Origin: Acestrorhynchus altus
Lineage: Eukaryota; Chordata; Actinopteri; Characiformes; Acestrorhynchidae
DNA length: 64,000 bases
Assembly: GCA_034509495.1 (NCBI GenBank)
Contig: CM067511.1
Location: forward strand, 24,627,200 to 24,691,199
Direction: 5' to 3'
Below the pieces are notes generated by a model. It was given only the letters and a program-made list of their open reading frames with translations, did not search any database and was not told the origin of the DNA. The translations under genes were made by a program, and so were the position numbers. Shown here piece after piece: positions 25,001-35,215 of the stretch (positions are counted from its first letter, which is position 1; the number at the start of each line of letters is the position of its first letter).

Positions 25001-26700
25001 CTGTTGATGTAACATTTTATGTATGTGCCATCAGTTATCATTTTAATGATCAATTTAATTCTGAATTATAAAATTACCTAGCAATACAAGGACATCATAC
25101 TAGTACCAGCAGACAACTGCCTTTAAAGAACAACCCCAGTAGCCTTTTAGCACCGCCTCCTTTCTCTGTACTCTTTGAGGTTATGGAGGCGTTGTCTCTG
25201 ATTGCCATGATCTAATCACAAGTGGGTAATTTTGCAGAACAATTCTCAATAAACAATATGACATTAGCTAGCTAGCTAAGTAAGTCATCGTCGATTATGA
25301 CTGACATTAAAACAATGCTACCATGGTGTTATCACACCTCATCCAAAATCACTAGCACAATGTTATCACACTGGCCATGGCCAATGAAAAATATTGTCAT
25401 ACTGACACCAGAGGTCACAAATTGGTGCGTCTCTACTAAAAACAGCAGCAGCCACCAATTAGAAGTCTGAATGCTGTTGTTTAGCCTTGTAAGCCCTTGT
25501 AAAAACTTAAAGAAGCAAATTTCAGAAAGCAAACACGTCTGGACTGACTGTCATTTCTTTTTATTTTGCTATTCCTTGATTCTTGAAAAGCCTTGATGCA
25601 CAGCAGCCCATTAGGTTTAATTTGCGTAAGAAAATGTTTTAAGACTATTTGTTATTGTTATTCGACAAGACGTATCAGACTTGCGTATCAGTCAATCAGT
25701 CAAGTGAGACCACAGCTCATTAATTCTGAAGGATGGAAGGACAGCCTGTTCCTCCTCAGTGACGAAGGCTGCTGAGCTTGCACGTCACTCTCACTGTCAG
25801 ATCTGTTTGTGTGTCTGTGTTTGTGTGTTTGCAACCCAAAGACAGATAGAGGGCAGTACGTCAGCTCTGGAGAACACATCCTGTTGCACAAGGATTTGCT
25901 CCCAAAGGCACTTTTTTATGTTGATATTAAATTCAGGTAAGATTAGGGTGTAGCGTGTCTTGTTCTTCATCAATACAGAGAGAAAATTATGTAGATCACT
26001 GTTCAGTGAACAGCTCAAACTGTTCCACTGTAGCATCTTCAGTAACAGCTGTTTAATCTGCAGCATCATCTGTAGAATCACTATGTGATCTGAAGAAGTA
26101 ATTTGATATAAATTATTTCAAAACTGTAAATCCTTCAAACCAAGCTGGGAAATTCTAAATGGTCAATCAGTACCACAGTTGTGGTTGTATGTGGATGAGG
26201 AGATGTTTTGTTAACATTTGCATTTGATTAACAGTTGTCACATGTAATGTTTATGGACAGAAATCCATCTTTTACATATTGTTTTTACATTTTTGTCATT
26301 CCTTGACATTAAAACAACATTTTAAGCCATTGTTTTAAAACCAGTAGTCTTTCACACTCTGCTATCATAACTTCTGTTATAAGGCTGTGGTAATAAAAAC
26401 TATAAAAACAAAAATTATTGCAACACAGATATATGCAGATGACACTGCTGGCCTTTTTTAATTGAATGCAAATTAATGTAAAGCATTGCTGTGGCAACAA
26501 AAGTGTAAGAACCAAAATCACAAGCATCATGAAAAGTAAAGATTTTGTTGTAGTGAGATTATAAACAGCTGGCACAGGATTGTGACTTTATAAGACTTAC
26601 AGATACTGAAGTAAATGCCACATTTTTGGTCTACTATAGATTGTCTTTAATTTAATAAATATTGCATACTACTACAACTATTATGATTATGATGATGATG

Positions 26701-26754
<54 letters not shown>

Positions 26755-27849
26755 GCTGTTTCTTTCAGTCTAAATTCCTGAATCCAGAGAAGATTAAAAG
26801 AGAAACGAGAGAGAAAAATTGATAAATAATAAAACAAATAGGATCATAGTGGTGAAAAAAGAGAGGAGATCATCTGTCTTGTACCACAGTCTGTTGCTTG
26901 TGTCTAACAGTAGTAGTTTCCAGCCGTTACACTGTAAAAAATCTGAGGCAGGCCAAAATACACAAGAAAGCAACAGAGATTACAGAGCATATTTAGTTAG
27001 CTTAGTTTAGTCCAATGTTCTCCAGATGTTCTCCATTTTATTTCTGCAGCTCATTTTGGTAAATAGTACAGTTGAGCCTCAAAAACATTACTAAATGTGC
27101 TGCAGCTGAAAATGCTTAAATATTTAATAGGATGTTTGGTCTCTATTCCTTTCCATCTTGTTTACTTCTAATTCTTGTTGTAGGTTAAGACGTCTGGCTT
27201 GTCAAGACACAGGGAATCATGAATCTTACCAACACCACAGCCCTCTATGATCAGGAGTCTAAGAATAGAATAGTGTCCCCCTATGGTGGACAGGGGAGTT
27301 ATACAACCTTCAGATGTATATAAACAGTTTACAAACTGAGGGCCAGGGCCAACATATTTAAGCAAATTCAGCTGCAGCAAATTTATTACTGTTTTCAAGG
27401 CACAGCTCAGTATATATTGTTGACCAAACTGATATGCATAACAAAAATGTGACCTAGGAGGACCATAGGAGTTAATCAAAAATATATGTAATCAGTTATT
27501 TCATCATTTGAAGTTGGCCTGTCTGTACTTTTTTAGAACATATACATTGTGGTCTAATGGATAGTGTGCAGAGTGCCCAACAAATGTTCTGCACCTTTCA
27601 AGCCCCACACAAGCTTCAGAATGAGACTCCTACCTGTAGGGTGCTGCCAGGGAAGCTGCTTATGGCCGGGTAGTCAGTGATCTGCAGGTCGTGCACGTGG
27701 CCATTGAGCACGGCAGCGGACAAGTGCACCCGGCGCGTGCAGCTGGACACCGCCACCTCGCTGTAGTCATCGTGGAGGAAGCGCTGCACTATTGCTGTCT
27801 TCCCCACGCCCTGTGCCCCCAGCACCGCTATCCGGAATGGAGGGGGCAT
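15738..27849 (-). CDS. rasl10b: Ras-like protein family member 10B
   Basis: The coding exons 27849-27634, 23634-23510 and 16008-15738 join in phase to 203 residues, the length of human RASL10B. Visible are the P-loop GAQGVGKT (residues 11-18), NGHVHDLQITDYPAI in place of the usual DxxGQ switch II, YILVYDICCFDSFEYVK, the base-binding NKRD, ECSAK, and a C-terminal CAAX box CTLM after a basic stretch. Known for RASL10B: an atypical plasma-membrane Ras-family GTPase reported to promote natriuretic peptide release in atrial cells. EWSDICCRGIRSAHVYIL and RVIPRHNVSDLVRKSWK favour 10B over 10A, as do the neighbours ap2b1 and gas2l2. The start is taken at MPPPFRIAV because it aligns with relatives; an in-frame ATG 24 codons upstream (27921) is also open. 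The gene converges with gas2l2 and is co-directional with ap2b1. Confidence 0.92.
16466..16760 (-). mobile_element. Short Tc1 derivative, same family as 2000-2818
   Basis: ACAGCGTATCTGGAAACTAT and CACAGCGCTTCACTTTTTG mirror the 5' end of the 2000-2818 element. TGATCAGTGGAAACAAGATG and CACCTGAGCTCAATTGTGAG match its 3' half. Almost the whole transposase is deleted. Confidence 0.7.
16858..17060 (+). repeat. tRNA-derived SINE
   Basis: It begins GGTTGGTGTGGCGCAACAGA with a pol III B-box-like GGTTTGATTCCC (about 16899-16910), then a conserved body (CCTTGGGCAAGACTCTTAAC, TTGTAAGTTGCTGTGGATAA) and a 3' tail of AAATGT repeats. This structure is that of a fish tRNA-derived SINE rather than a tRNA gene. 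Confidence 0.7.
17335..17385. repeat. Fragment of ATGTTGAA-type dispersed repeat
   Basis: CTTCAACAATGAAACAACAC followed by TGAAACAGTG resembles the body of the repeat at 29290-29610. Only about 50 bp are recognisable. Confidence 0.4.
17450..17845 (+). repeat. DANA-like tRNA-SINE, degenerate
   Basis: TGGAGTTTCCATGTTCTCCC, TGCGTGGGTTCCCTCCAGGA and GCTCTGGTTTCCTCCGACA are diagnostic body words of the DANA/mermaid-type teleost SINEs. The downstream body ends near AAAGCACTGTATAAGTGTAA. Confidence 0.65.
17925..18200 (-). repeat. tRNA-derived SINE, reverse orientation
   Basis: On the - strand the head reads AGGGACAGCCATGGCTTGAT, followed by a B-box GGTTCGATTCCC, and the tail ends in TTTACATTTACATG. 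It is a different SINE subfamily from the one at 16858. Confidence 0.7.
19590..20030. repeat. Degenerate minisatellite, unit roughly 40-50 bp
   Basis: Recurring words include ACCATGTTTCCTGCTCTATA, AGTATGTTTCCTGCACTAGG, ACCAAGTTTCCTGGGCTAGG, ACCACATCTTCTGGGCTAGG and ACCACGTTTCCCTACTAGG, each separated by an 'actggctcatagtacc'-like spacer. Copies become poorer toward 20.0 kb. Confidence 0.75.
22440..22700. repeat. Fold-back family copy 2 (partial) flanked by hAT-like ends
   Basis: TACCTGCTCTGTCGTGGTCC through ACAGTCTGTAATTATAGAAC matches the right arm and tail of the 6955-7600 element. It is bracketed by TCAACAGCCCTTA (about 22480) and ATTGACAGCCCTAG (about 22677), which look like hAT-type ends, so this is a mosaic. 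Confidence 0.6.
23510..23634 (-). CDS. rasl10b: rasl10b coding exon 2
   Basis: The acceptor TTGCTCAG comes before GAATGG at 23634 and the donor GTACGT starts at 23509. It encodes EWSDICCRGIRSAHVYILVY and then DICCFDSFEYVKTMRQQI plus LET, with two bases of an Arg codon carried to exon 3. This is the central beta strand and helix of the G domain. Confidence 0.95.
23635..27633. other. rasl10b intron 1
   Basis: This 4 kb intron is AT-rich. An ATT microsatellite lies at about 26690-26754 and no transposon or extra exon is recognised. Confidence 0.6.
26690..26754. repeat. (ATT)n microsatellite
   Basis: About 18 nearly perfect ATT units, preceded by short ATG units. Confidence 0.95.
27634..27849 (-). 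CDS. rasl10b: rasl10b coding exon 1, P-loop
   Basis: This is 72 codons in phase 0 from ATG at 27849, with donor GTAGGAGT from 27633 downward. It encodes the GTP-binding P-loop GAQGVGKTAI, the effector region DDYSEVAVSSCTRRVHL and the divergent switch II segment. It is distinctly GC-rich compared with flanks. Confidence 0.93.
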
Positions 27850-28024
27850 TCCGCTGCTTCCACCTCGCCCTCTGTGACCCCCTCCACCCTCCCTGCTCTC
27901 GCAAACCACTGGCCAATGCATTCAGGAGGGCACAAGGGCACTGCATAGTCCTGACCAGGGCACGGGGAGCTGAGCTGGGCACGGCTCAGCCCCATTCATA
28001 GGACAAGCACACCTGAGACCCTAG
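27850..28024 (-). promoter_or_regulatory. rasl10b 5' UTR segment with candidate upstream splice acceptor
   Basis: Upstream of the chosen ATG the - strand is GC-rich for about 175 bp and then meets a pyrimidine tract and AG (TTTTTTTCCCTAG, ending at about 28025). This looks like an acceptor, suggesting a separate non-coding first exon further upstream, possibly in the CpG-rich block near 31 kb. Confidence 0.4.
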
Positions 28025-28239
28025 GGAAAAAAATATAATAATAATTATGCAAATAAATTTCACTTTCCTGTTCCACACCTAGTGAGTGGTCCTAAGTGAT
28101 TCAAATTTCATTCCTCCTGCATCTGTAACTCCATCTTACTTGACGATAAAATAAAGAGATGCAAACATTGGTGGTGGGTGCAAACATTTCAAATTTTAAT
28201 GGTCTGAAAAGTTGCTGCAGTGACATACAAAACATCTCC

Positions 28240-28490
28240 TGCTAACTCATCTCTAAACCCCACCTATGCACACCCAGTACCAACCCCCTAACAGGGTACC
28301 ACGCATCTATGAACAATTTAGCATGGCCAGTTGACCTGCCATGTGCATTTTTCAGAGGCAGAGGGAAACCGGAGAGGAAACTCATGTGGACACGGAGAGA
28401 GCACACTAAATTCCTGACAGACAGTGACCTGAACAGGGACTGGACCCACAACCCGTGGCTCCTGGAGCTGTGTGACAAATTTTGTGTGGA
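28240..28490 (-). repeat. SINE of DANA-like class, reverse orientation
   Basis: The reverse complement has CACGGGTTGTGGGTCCAGTC, GTGTCCACATGAGTTTCCTC and CTCCGGTTTCCCTCTGCCTC, in the order expected for this SINE class. The tail lies toward 28240. Confidence 0.6.
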
Positions 28491-29100
28491 AATTTTAACC
28501 AATCTTCAATATGGTCAACAGTCTTCACTATGAATGACTATATCACCTTGACATACTGAACCTCAAACCACAACTTCACAAATATTATACATTATAAATA
28601 ATGACATTACCATTATTTAAAATCTATAATATTTGTGAATATTTGTGAAATATCCCAGCTGAACTAAGTAGAAGAAGAACTCCCACAGAAACTGATATTT
28701 GGTGGCTTGTGTGCCTCATCAAACTCCTGATAAATGAGCGATCCATGACTTACACTTAGGATATTAGTGTAAGAACTACACTCTTCTGCCAGACCACTCT
28801 CACAGACCATCACACAGAAACACCCACACACGCACACCTGTGAACTACACAATCCATGTTACATGATAGCAGCACCACCACAGTGTAGTAGTTGCTAGAA
28901 CTTTTGCACCTGCTTACTTCAACAGGGTCAGGAGGAATTAAATAGAACAAATATATTAATAGAAAACGCGACACTGTCCCATATAAGCAATTCTATATTA
29001 GTCTCATCTCACTCAGGTACAGTGTGCTGTAGGTTGTTTAAGGATCTGTAGTGCATTTGAAGACCAGAAACGATACATAGCAAAATGTACAACTCTAATG

Positions 29101-29153
29101 GCAATATACATCCCAGTCTCTTTAGAGGAGAGGCAATATACATCCCAGTCTCT
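29101..29153. repeat. 32-bp direct tandem duplication
   Basis: GCAATATACATCCCAGTCTC occurs at 29101 and again at 29133, separated by TTTAGAGGAGAG. It is a simple recent local duplication. Confidence 0.9.
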
Positions 29154-29289
29154 CAATTGCCTAAGGACTACTGTTAATGATCAATTCATAGATCGGGTTG
29201 TTCAGACAAACTTTCAGATCCATAAAAAATACATTTTTGCTTATTGTGAAACTATATTTTACACATATTTAACTTGATATTGCAATTTC

Positions 29290-29610
29290 AGTTTTTGGGT
29301 GTGCAAAAGGAGACATTCAACCCAGCTGAGCTTCAATATAGAAATGCATTTGAAATAATGTCAGCTGTTGCTTCAATGTTGAACAAAAAGAAAACATGTT
29401 TAACATTTTGCATTTGAAATTCATAGTTATAAAACCAACAATGACATTGACATGACGTTGAAACAACACTGAAACAATATTGAAACAATGTTGAGATATC
29501 AATATCAATTCACTTTTCAAAATCAAATGTTGATTCAATATAGATTCAACCATGACCATGACAATTATTCAGCAGTGAATAAACAGTGACATGCTGGCTG
29601 GGTATATAAT
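29290..29610. repeat. Dispersed repeat with internal ATGTTGAA/TTCAACAT words
   Basis: TTCAATGTTGAACAAAAAG, ATGACGTTGAAACAACACTG, ATATTGAAACAATGTTGAGA and CAAATGTTGATTCAATATAG recur, and the segment ends CATGCTGGCTGGGTAT. This is the style of a common teleost non-autonomous repeat. No coding. Confidence 0.5.
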
Positions 29611-30159
29611 GGTTTTACATGAGGCAGATTTTGAATTGTTGGTTCAACTTCACCAAAATATTATATTTGTATATCTGCATTAAATTAGATTCAATTAATT
29701 AAATTATGTTATATTAGTACACTGCAGTTTCACAATATGTTCATAATAACACATAAAATATCAAAAATCAAACCAAATATTGACCTCAGCATCAAATACT
29801 GTAGCAAATGAAAAATTGGGACCATCTAGACTGGTAGTATGTTCAGTGTGATTCTCACATCATTAAAAAACCATCACTCAGTCTACCAGTTAAGAGTCAT
29901 TTTTGTACTGAGATTACTCGGGGAAACCCATGCAAGAGGATAGTGGACCATTGATGGCCCACTAATGACAAAGCTGGCAGTTTGCTCAGTGTTTTCTTGG
30001 GGGACTATGGCACTGCTTTTTCATTAATTTTCCACCAACAGTCCAATTTACTTCATAATCAATCATAATCATGTTTTCCCTTCATTTCTTGATTTCAGTT
30101 TCAGCAGCTAAATCAGATCGTTGTTATTTTTCTGTCAGTTTGTAACAATGACAGATGGG

Positions 30160-30640
30160 GTAAATATTAAAATCGTCCGCATTGTTGTCAATTATGCCAC
30201 CAGAGTCTGCGCAGTAGAGAACAGGGGCGGGGCCAGACTCGCCTCCTCATTTGGATAGACCCGCCCACAGACCGCAGAAGCCTGGGACCGCCTTCCCAAA
30301 TTCTTTCATCTATGATGTCTGGTGTCCAAGGCTGTCAATCACTTCATTCCTAAGCATAACTCCACCTTCTTATGATAATCCTGTCCTTTATGAATCTACT
30401 CCCCTGATGTAGAGGAGGAAAATCTGACTGAACAAGGGCAGTTTTCCCATTGAAATGAATGGAAATGGGTGGAGCAGAGGCGCTAGACCTAAAACTCTGA
30501 CAAAAAAGTCTGAGGAGATTAAAAACCTCCAGAATAAAAAGTCAGTGGGGTGTCAACCTTATCAAGCTAGACGACCAATATTTGCCTGATATCTGGAAGT
30601 AGTTGTGTGGTATTCTATTAATATTACTTTAATGCAATAA
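30160..30640. repeat. Probable dispersed teleost repeat, unclassified
   Basis: GTCTGCGCAGTAGAGAAC, GGGGCGGGGCCAGACTCGCC, CCCATTGAAATGAATGGAAA and GACAAAAAAGTCTGAGGAG are words I associate with widespread fish repeats. Class and ends cannot be fixed. Confidence 0.4.
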
Positions 30641-30746
30641 CCTCCACGTTTTGCCATTTTACAGAAGCAGTTCTTGTTTACATTGTATCAAGACTTCACG
30701 ATTGACTAATAGAAATGCTCCAAAATTACTTTTACATTGACTTTAA

Positions 30747-30790
30747 ATTATTATTATTATTATTATTGTTGTTGTTGTTGTTGTTGTTCT
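30747..30790. repeat. (TTA)n(TTG)n microsatellite
   Basis: Compound trinucleotide repeat of about 43 bp. Confidence 0.95.
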
Positions 30791-30949
30791 TAACCATGTA
30801 AAGTTTGAGCTATTTTTTATGGCAGTGCCAATATACTGACAATCCTCATACAAACAATACATAAAATATCGAAACACAAAATCGGAAAGCAGATTTAATC
30901 TGGATCATCGAAAATCGTGTCCTACCTAAACCCCTTTCTGCCCCAGCAG

Positions 30950-31560
30950 TAAAGAGTATGTCCACTCTTCGTGCCCCACCCTTGTGTCATCAGTGTAATA
31001 TTGCAGATTATTTCACCTGTGTGCGGGGACGCACCGCCTCATCCCCCCGCTGGGACAGAGCTGGAATAAACGTGTTCCCAGTGAAGCGACAGAACTCCTG
31101 CTACTCTACCTTGATCGCAGGTAAGCAGCTCGAGCGTGTGCGGTGAGCGGGCTGCCGCAAGCCCCGCGCAGTCGATGCGAAACGGACTTTTCACGACTTT
31201 TCTCCGGCTGCTTGCTCCTCGGTGCATGGGTATTCCGGGTGGGAGCAGCAGCTGTCCTGCAGGGACATCGTCCTCTGGACCGTGGAGTAGCCCTCATACA
31301 CAAGCCAGGTCTAAACGCCCGTCAGCTAGGCCAGCACTCTGCTGGAAGAGGGGGCAAAAACTGCGCCAACTGGGTACAAATACCCGAGCCTTCCGACACT
31401 GCTGGACTGTCACAGACTGACTGTGGGTTGCTCTCAGTCACTGACAGCAGAGGGAGGACTAGTGGTCAAACAAGGGCTCCCCCTCAGTCACCCCCTCCAG
31501 TGCCAAAACTGCGCTTATTGCCTGCGTTCGACTCACTAACGACTCGTTCATTTGAATCGA
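30950..31560. promoter_or_regulatory. CpG-rich island, candidate promoter
   Basis: It is clearly richer in G+C and CpG than flanks (e.g. GTGCGGGGACGCACCGCC, CGAGCGTGTGCGGTGAGCGG, CCCCGCGCAGTCGATGCG). A good donor-like CGCAG/GTAAGC lies at about 31121 on +, and a donor-like TTTAG/GTAGGA on - at about 30924. The nearest gene that could start here is rasl10b (- strand), whose coding exon lies 3.1 kb downstream. Open frames in it are probably composition effects. Confidence 0.4.
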
Positions 31561-31575
31561 TTCACAGTGATTCAG
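31530..31575. repeat. GACTCG / GAATCGATTCA palindromic cluster
   Basis: CGACTCACTAACGACTCGTT and TTGAATCGATTCACAGTGAT contain several inverted GAATC/GATTC words. A similar set (GAATCAAATCGACTTAAGAA, AATGAATCGTTTAATTGGAC) occurs at 33470-33515. Function unknown. Confidence 0.35.
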
Positions 31576-32779
31576 TCCTCTTATGCTTCACGAAGACAGT
31601 TATAATGTTGGACAAGTTCTGTAGTTCTGTATAGAGATAGAAGTATTATTATTATTATACAAACTACTATCTGCCTTTTTGAAGCTCGGTATATATTAGT
31701 TGAAAATGTTTTGTTGCATTTGTTGCAATTTTTGTTTTCTAAAAGAAAATGACAAGCATGGCTGTGCAATATCTAGTTCATACCTGTTCACAAACTGTGA
31801 AATCTGTCCAGACAGTTATATGTGCAGGCCTGTACATTTGCATAGTATTTTGTGTTTCTACTTTCTGTTAATAGATGTTAACCCCCATCAACACCGGACT
31901 TTATATAAGCACATGATCATTTTGACCAGCCAATAAGCTTTTCTGTTTGCTATACTGTCGATGATTGCACCAGCCATGCCTACAGACCTAATTTGTGAGA
32001 TGCCTAGGCCACCTTAAAGGGACCCTCATATTTTTAATATTATATTTTCTACAATGAATGTGTATAGTGTTAATTTTATGTTTGCTGTATATACTAGTGT
32101 CTGTTTAATGTGTAATGTTGATTACTGAACCATGAGTCTGAGACAAACACTTTCAGTTCTCTGTATGTCTTGGACATATTTCACCATTGACAATAAAGCT
32201 GACTTTGATTTATTTACAGCTGCTATATTTATAGTTTTCTACAGAGGAATTTTTAAAATAAGAATGTCAACAAAACATACAGTTGGTTGTCCAAACATTT
32301 GCATACAACATTTATTAAATTATGAAAGATATCTTTTGTATTTCTATAGTATTCATGTTTATTTGTGTCTATGGCAAAATGCTGTTATACTAAAGAGCTA
32401 AAAAAAAAAACCCAAATGTCTGTTATAAAAATACACTCCCAGGATTTTTTTCCCACTAAATTATAGTTCCTTACCTAACAGCTAATTGTTACATCAAAGT
32501 GACTAACTCCACTCAGTCACTGCACAGTCTGCTGCTTCTTCTCCTGCTCCTTATATAGTTAAAGGTGTTTTTATTTCATTTATTATTATTTTGTTATTGT
32601 GTATTCTTGATTTAATCCTTTCATTTTGTTTTTGGTCATAGTGACCAAACCTTATTTCTTGTCTCATTAATTATCACATAATAACAATTGAATTAATATA
32701 GGTTACAAATTAAACAAAGATTTTTGCTCTCTGCAACAGTACTAATTGTTGATAGTGTTGAATGGTGTTACGGGGTGAT

Positions 32780-32990
32780 GCTAAAATCAGAGCCTGAGTC
32801 GAGCTGGTCGTGACAGTAAGTGGATGCGGTCTGTGACTGGACCAGAGCAGCACAGAAATACAATGGTCCGGTCCAGATCCAGACTCTGGATACAGTCCGG
32901 AGTGCAAGCAGACAGATCTGGATCTGGTTTGTGTGTGTGTCCCGGATGTTACCACAGCTCGGTTTCGGATCCGGAATGGACCCTATTTGA
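32780..32990. repeat. Imperfect TCCGGATCC/CCAGATCCAGA repeat tract
   Basis: Words GGTCCGGTCCAGATCCAGA, CTCTGGATACAGTCCGGAG, AGATCTGGATCTGG and TTTCGGATCCGGAATGGACC recur in a 200-bp block. It is likely a local degenerate repeat and no coding is supported. Confidence 0.4.
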
Positions 32991-33170
32991 TATCTGGGAG
33001 ACAGAATGATACAGAGTTCCCACAAAGCTTCTCAACCAATCAGTGTGCTCGGCCAGGTGTTACTATAATGTACTATACTGTACGATACTGTACTGTACCA
33101 TACTATTTAGCAATAGACCCACATTCTGACATACACTTCTGTAGGCCTTTGAGATATCCTACCTATTCTT

Positions 33171-33220
33171 TTATTGAGGCAGCTGTATAAATATGTGTGT
33201 GTGTGTGTGTGTGTGTGTGT

Positions 33221-33290
<70 letters not shown>

Positions 33291-33310
33291 TATTCTAACT
33301 GCCTCAATAA
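33171..33310. repeat. 140-bp hairpin-forming GT/AT/AC microsatellite
   Basis: The left flank TTATTGAGGCAG (33171-33182) and right flank CTGCCTCAATAA (33299-33310) are perfect inverses. Inside, ATATGTGTGTGTG is mirrored by CACACACACATAT, and the centre is (AT)n. The whole segment can fold into one long stem with a small mismatch near the base. Confidence 0.9.
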
Positions 33311-33365
33311 AAATATATATATATAAAAAATATATAAAATATATATATATTTTATATATATATAC

Positions 33366-33410
<45 letters not shown>
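33311..33410. repeat. AT-rich microsatellite
   Basis: Further AT and AAAT runs adjoin the hairpin, ending in a pure (AT)n of about 45 bp before GTGCTGTTTG. Confidence 0.95.
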
Positions 33411-33411
<1 letters not shown>

Positions 33412-34024
33412 CTGTTTGTTTCCATTATCGAGTTCAGACGGACTTGCTGATCCGAGTCTCATGCTGTACGGGAATCAAATCGACTTAAGAACCAATGAAT
33501 CGTTTAATTGGACGCGCGACTCGTTGGAAGGGGAGTCCGGAGAGTCGGTTCGTTAGGGGATTCGGACTCGTCAGCTTTGAGGGTGAGAACGCGACCCCCC
33601 GGCAGAGAGAAGCCCTCACAGGGCCGATGAAGTGGATCCGTTCTGCTGTATCGATTAAACAGGACAGTTACTGGCGTTTCATTTCGACTTAAGTTTGATC
33701 TGCATTTTTTTGCCTCTCATTTTACACCTAAACATGTGCACGACTCTGCTGCTGTTTCTTAGCAACACAGCCTTTTCGCCTTGTTGCTAAGTAACCACGT
33801 GGTCCTCACCTGTCAGCGCACGTCATTTTACACACTTCGTGGCCAGATGTGTCCAGGTGTGAGTGCACTGAGTTTTGGTGAGTTGTGAACTCTCCAGCAA
33901 AGGGAATGAAGCCTGTAAACGTGGGGACCCTCTTTTAGACACTGAGAGGGGGCTTCCTCTGTCTAATCACAGAACAGAGAGGGTTTAGGCTGAGACTGAA
34001 ACCAGCACAGGACCAGACAATACA

Positions 34025-34215
34025 CTAATGTGGGTTTCACATGGCTGGGTTGGGTGGGTTGGGTGGGCATGGGATCTGAGTGTGCATCTGGTTACTGGGA
34101 CCCAGTCGAGCTTACCAAATGAGCCCCAATGTGGGTCCATCTCACATGGTTTCCATTTAGGGGGCTTTCTGGTTGGGGTATCCATATGGGTCCCACATTG
34201 ACAGGTTATCTGAGT
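34025..34215. repeat. Probable dispersed repeat with AATGTGGGT words
   Basis: AATGTGGGTTTCACATGG and AATGTGGGTCCATCTCACAT recur, with an inverted ATGGGTCCCACATTG at the end and GGGTT runs inside. Class unknown. Confidence 0.4.
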
Positions 34216-34864
34216 CATTATTATATGTCACTAAACACCCGGCTTTTTACCCAGGAGATCTGGGTACAGGAGTCATTTGGCCAGTCTATAAATAATTAAC
34301 ATTTTGAGTCATAAGCTGTGTTTTATTAACCTTCATAAATTTGTAATTAAAGACTTCATTATGCTATGGCTGTTCATACAGGTTGCTGTTTAACTCGACG
34401 GAAACAAAGCATAACTGTACTGACACATCTACCACTAATGGATATCTTTTGGTTTAGTAAAACAGGCCACATAGACTGGAAATCCTAGTCAAGTAAAATC
34501 TTTAAGCCTATTCACTGGTAAATAAGGCTGAAAAAAAAAAAAAACTAAAAGCAGCCATCAAATGCCTGTGTAAACAGCAGGCCACAACATTTTATCAGCT
34601 ATAGAGCTACAGTGTTACTTAAATCAACAGTATAAAGTCTAAAAGTCCTTTATGTAGAAGAACAATTATCATTTAAAATACAGGCAACCCACACAAGTAC
34701 CAGCTGTACAAGAGCAGTTGGTACAAACCTCTTGGTAAAACGTCTCTATGGAAGCCCTGAAGGGCCACTGATTCTCATTTTATTTACTCACATTTTTCTG
34801 TCCTAAATTAAGTCATCACATCATTATGTTTACATTCTACAAACACCCTACTGAGAAAAAACAA

Positions 34865-35215
34865 CAACAGCTTACCCAGCTCAAGTTGCTCAAGCTGGTT
34901 AAAGAGGTTCACCAGCTTAGTTCTTGACCAGTATAGGGGATGTTTTTGGCATGATCAAGCTAAACAACCAGTATGACTAAGCTTGACCATGCTAGTTGAC
35001 CAGAATGACTAGCACCATTAAACTGGACAACCACTGTTTGGACACAGTGTCCAAAATCAAATGCAATATACTATGCTGGTCAAGATCTGGGTAACCAGCT
35101 AGTTTAATGTCATAGGGTTTTGACCTAGATTACCAGCTGTTCAATTACCAACATACCACAACAACCACTTGACACCAGCTACCAGCAAAACCTGGGCTTG
35201 AGCTGCTTTTATTCA
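34865..35215. repeat. Degenerate ACCAGC/TTGACCA repeat, related to 170-400
   Basis: Many imperfect words such as GCTCAAGTTGCTCAAGCTGG, GCTTGACCATGCTAGTTGAC and TATGCTGGTCAAGATCTGG recur every 20-40 bp. It ends in GAGCTGCTTTTATTCAG and TTTTAAGCAGGGTA, as in a family of short fish repeats. Confidence 0.5.

Noticed and set aside
31143..31634. 163-codon open frame on +
   Set aside because: It lies in the CpG-rich block, where stops are rare by composition. It has no recognised domain and other frames are open too.
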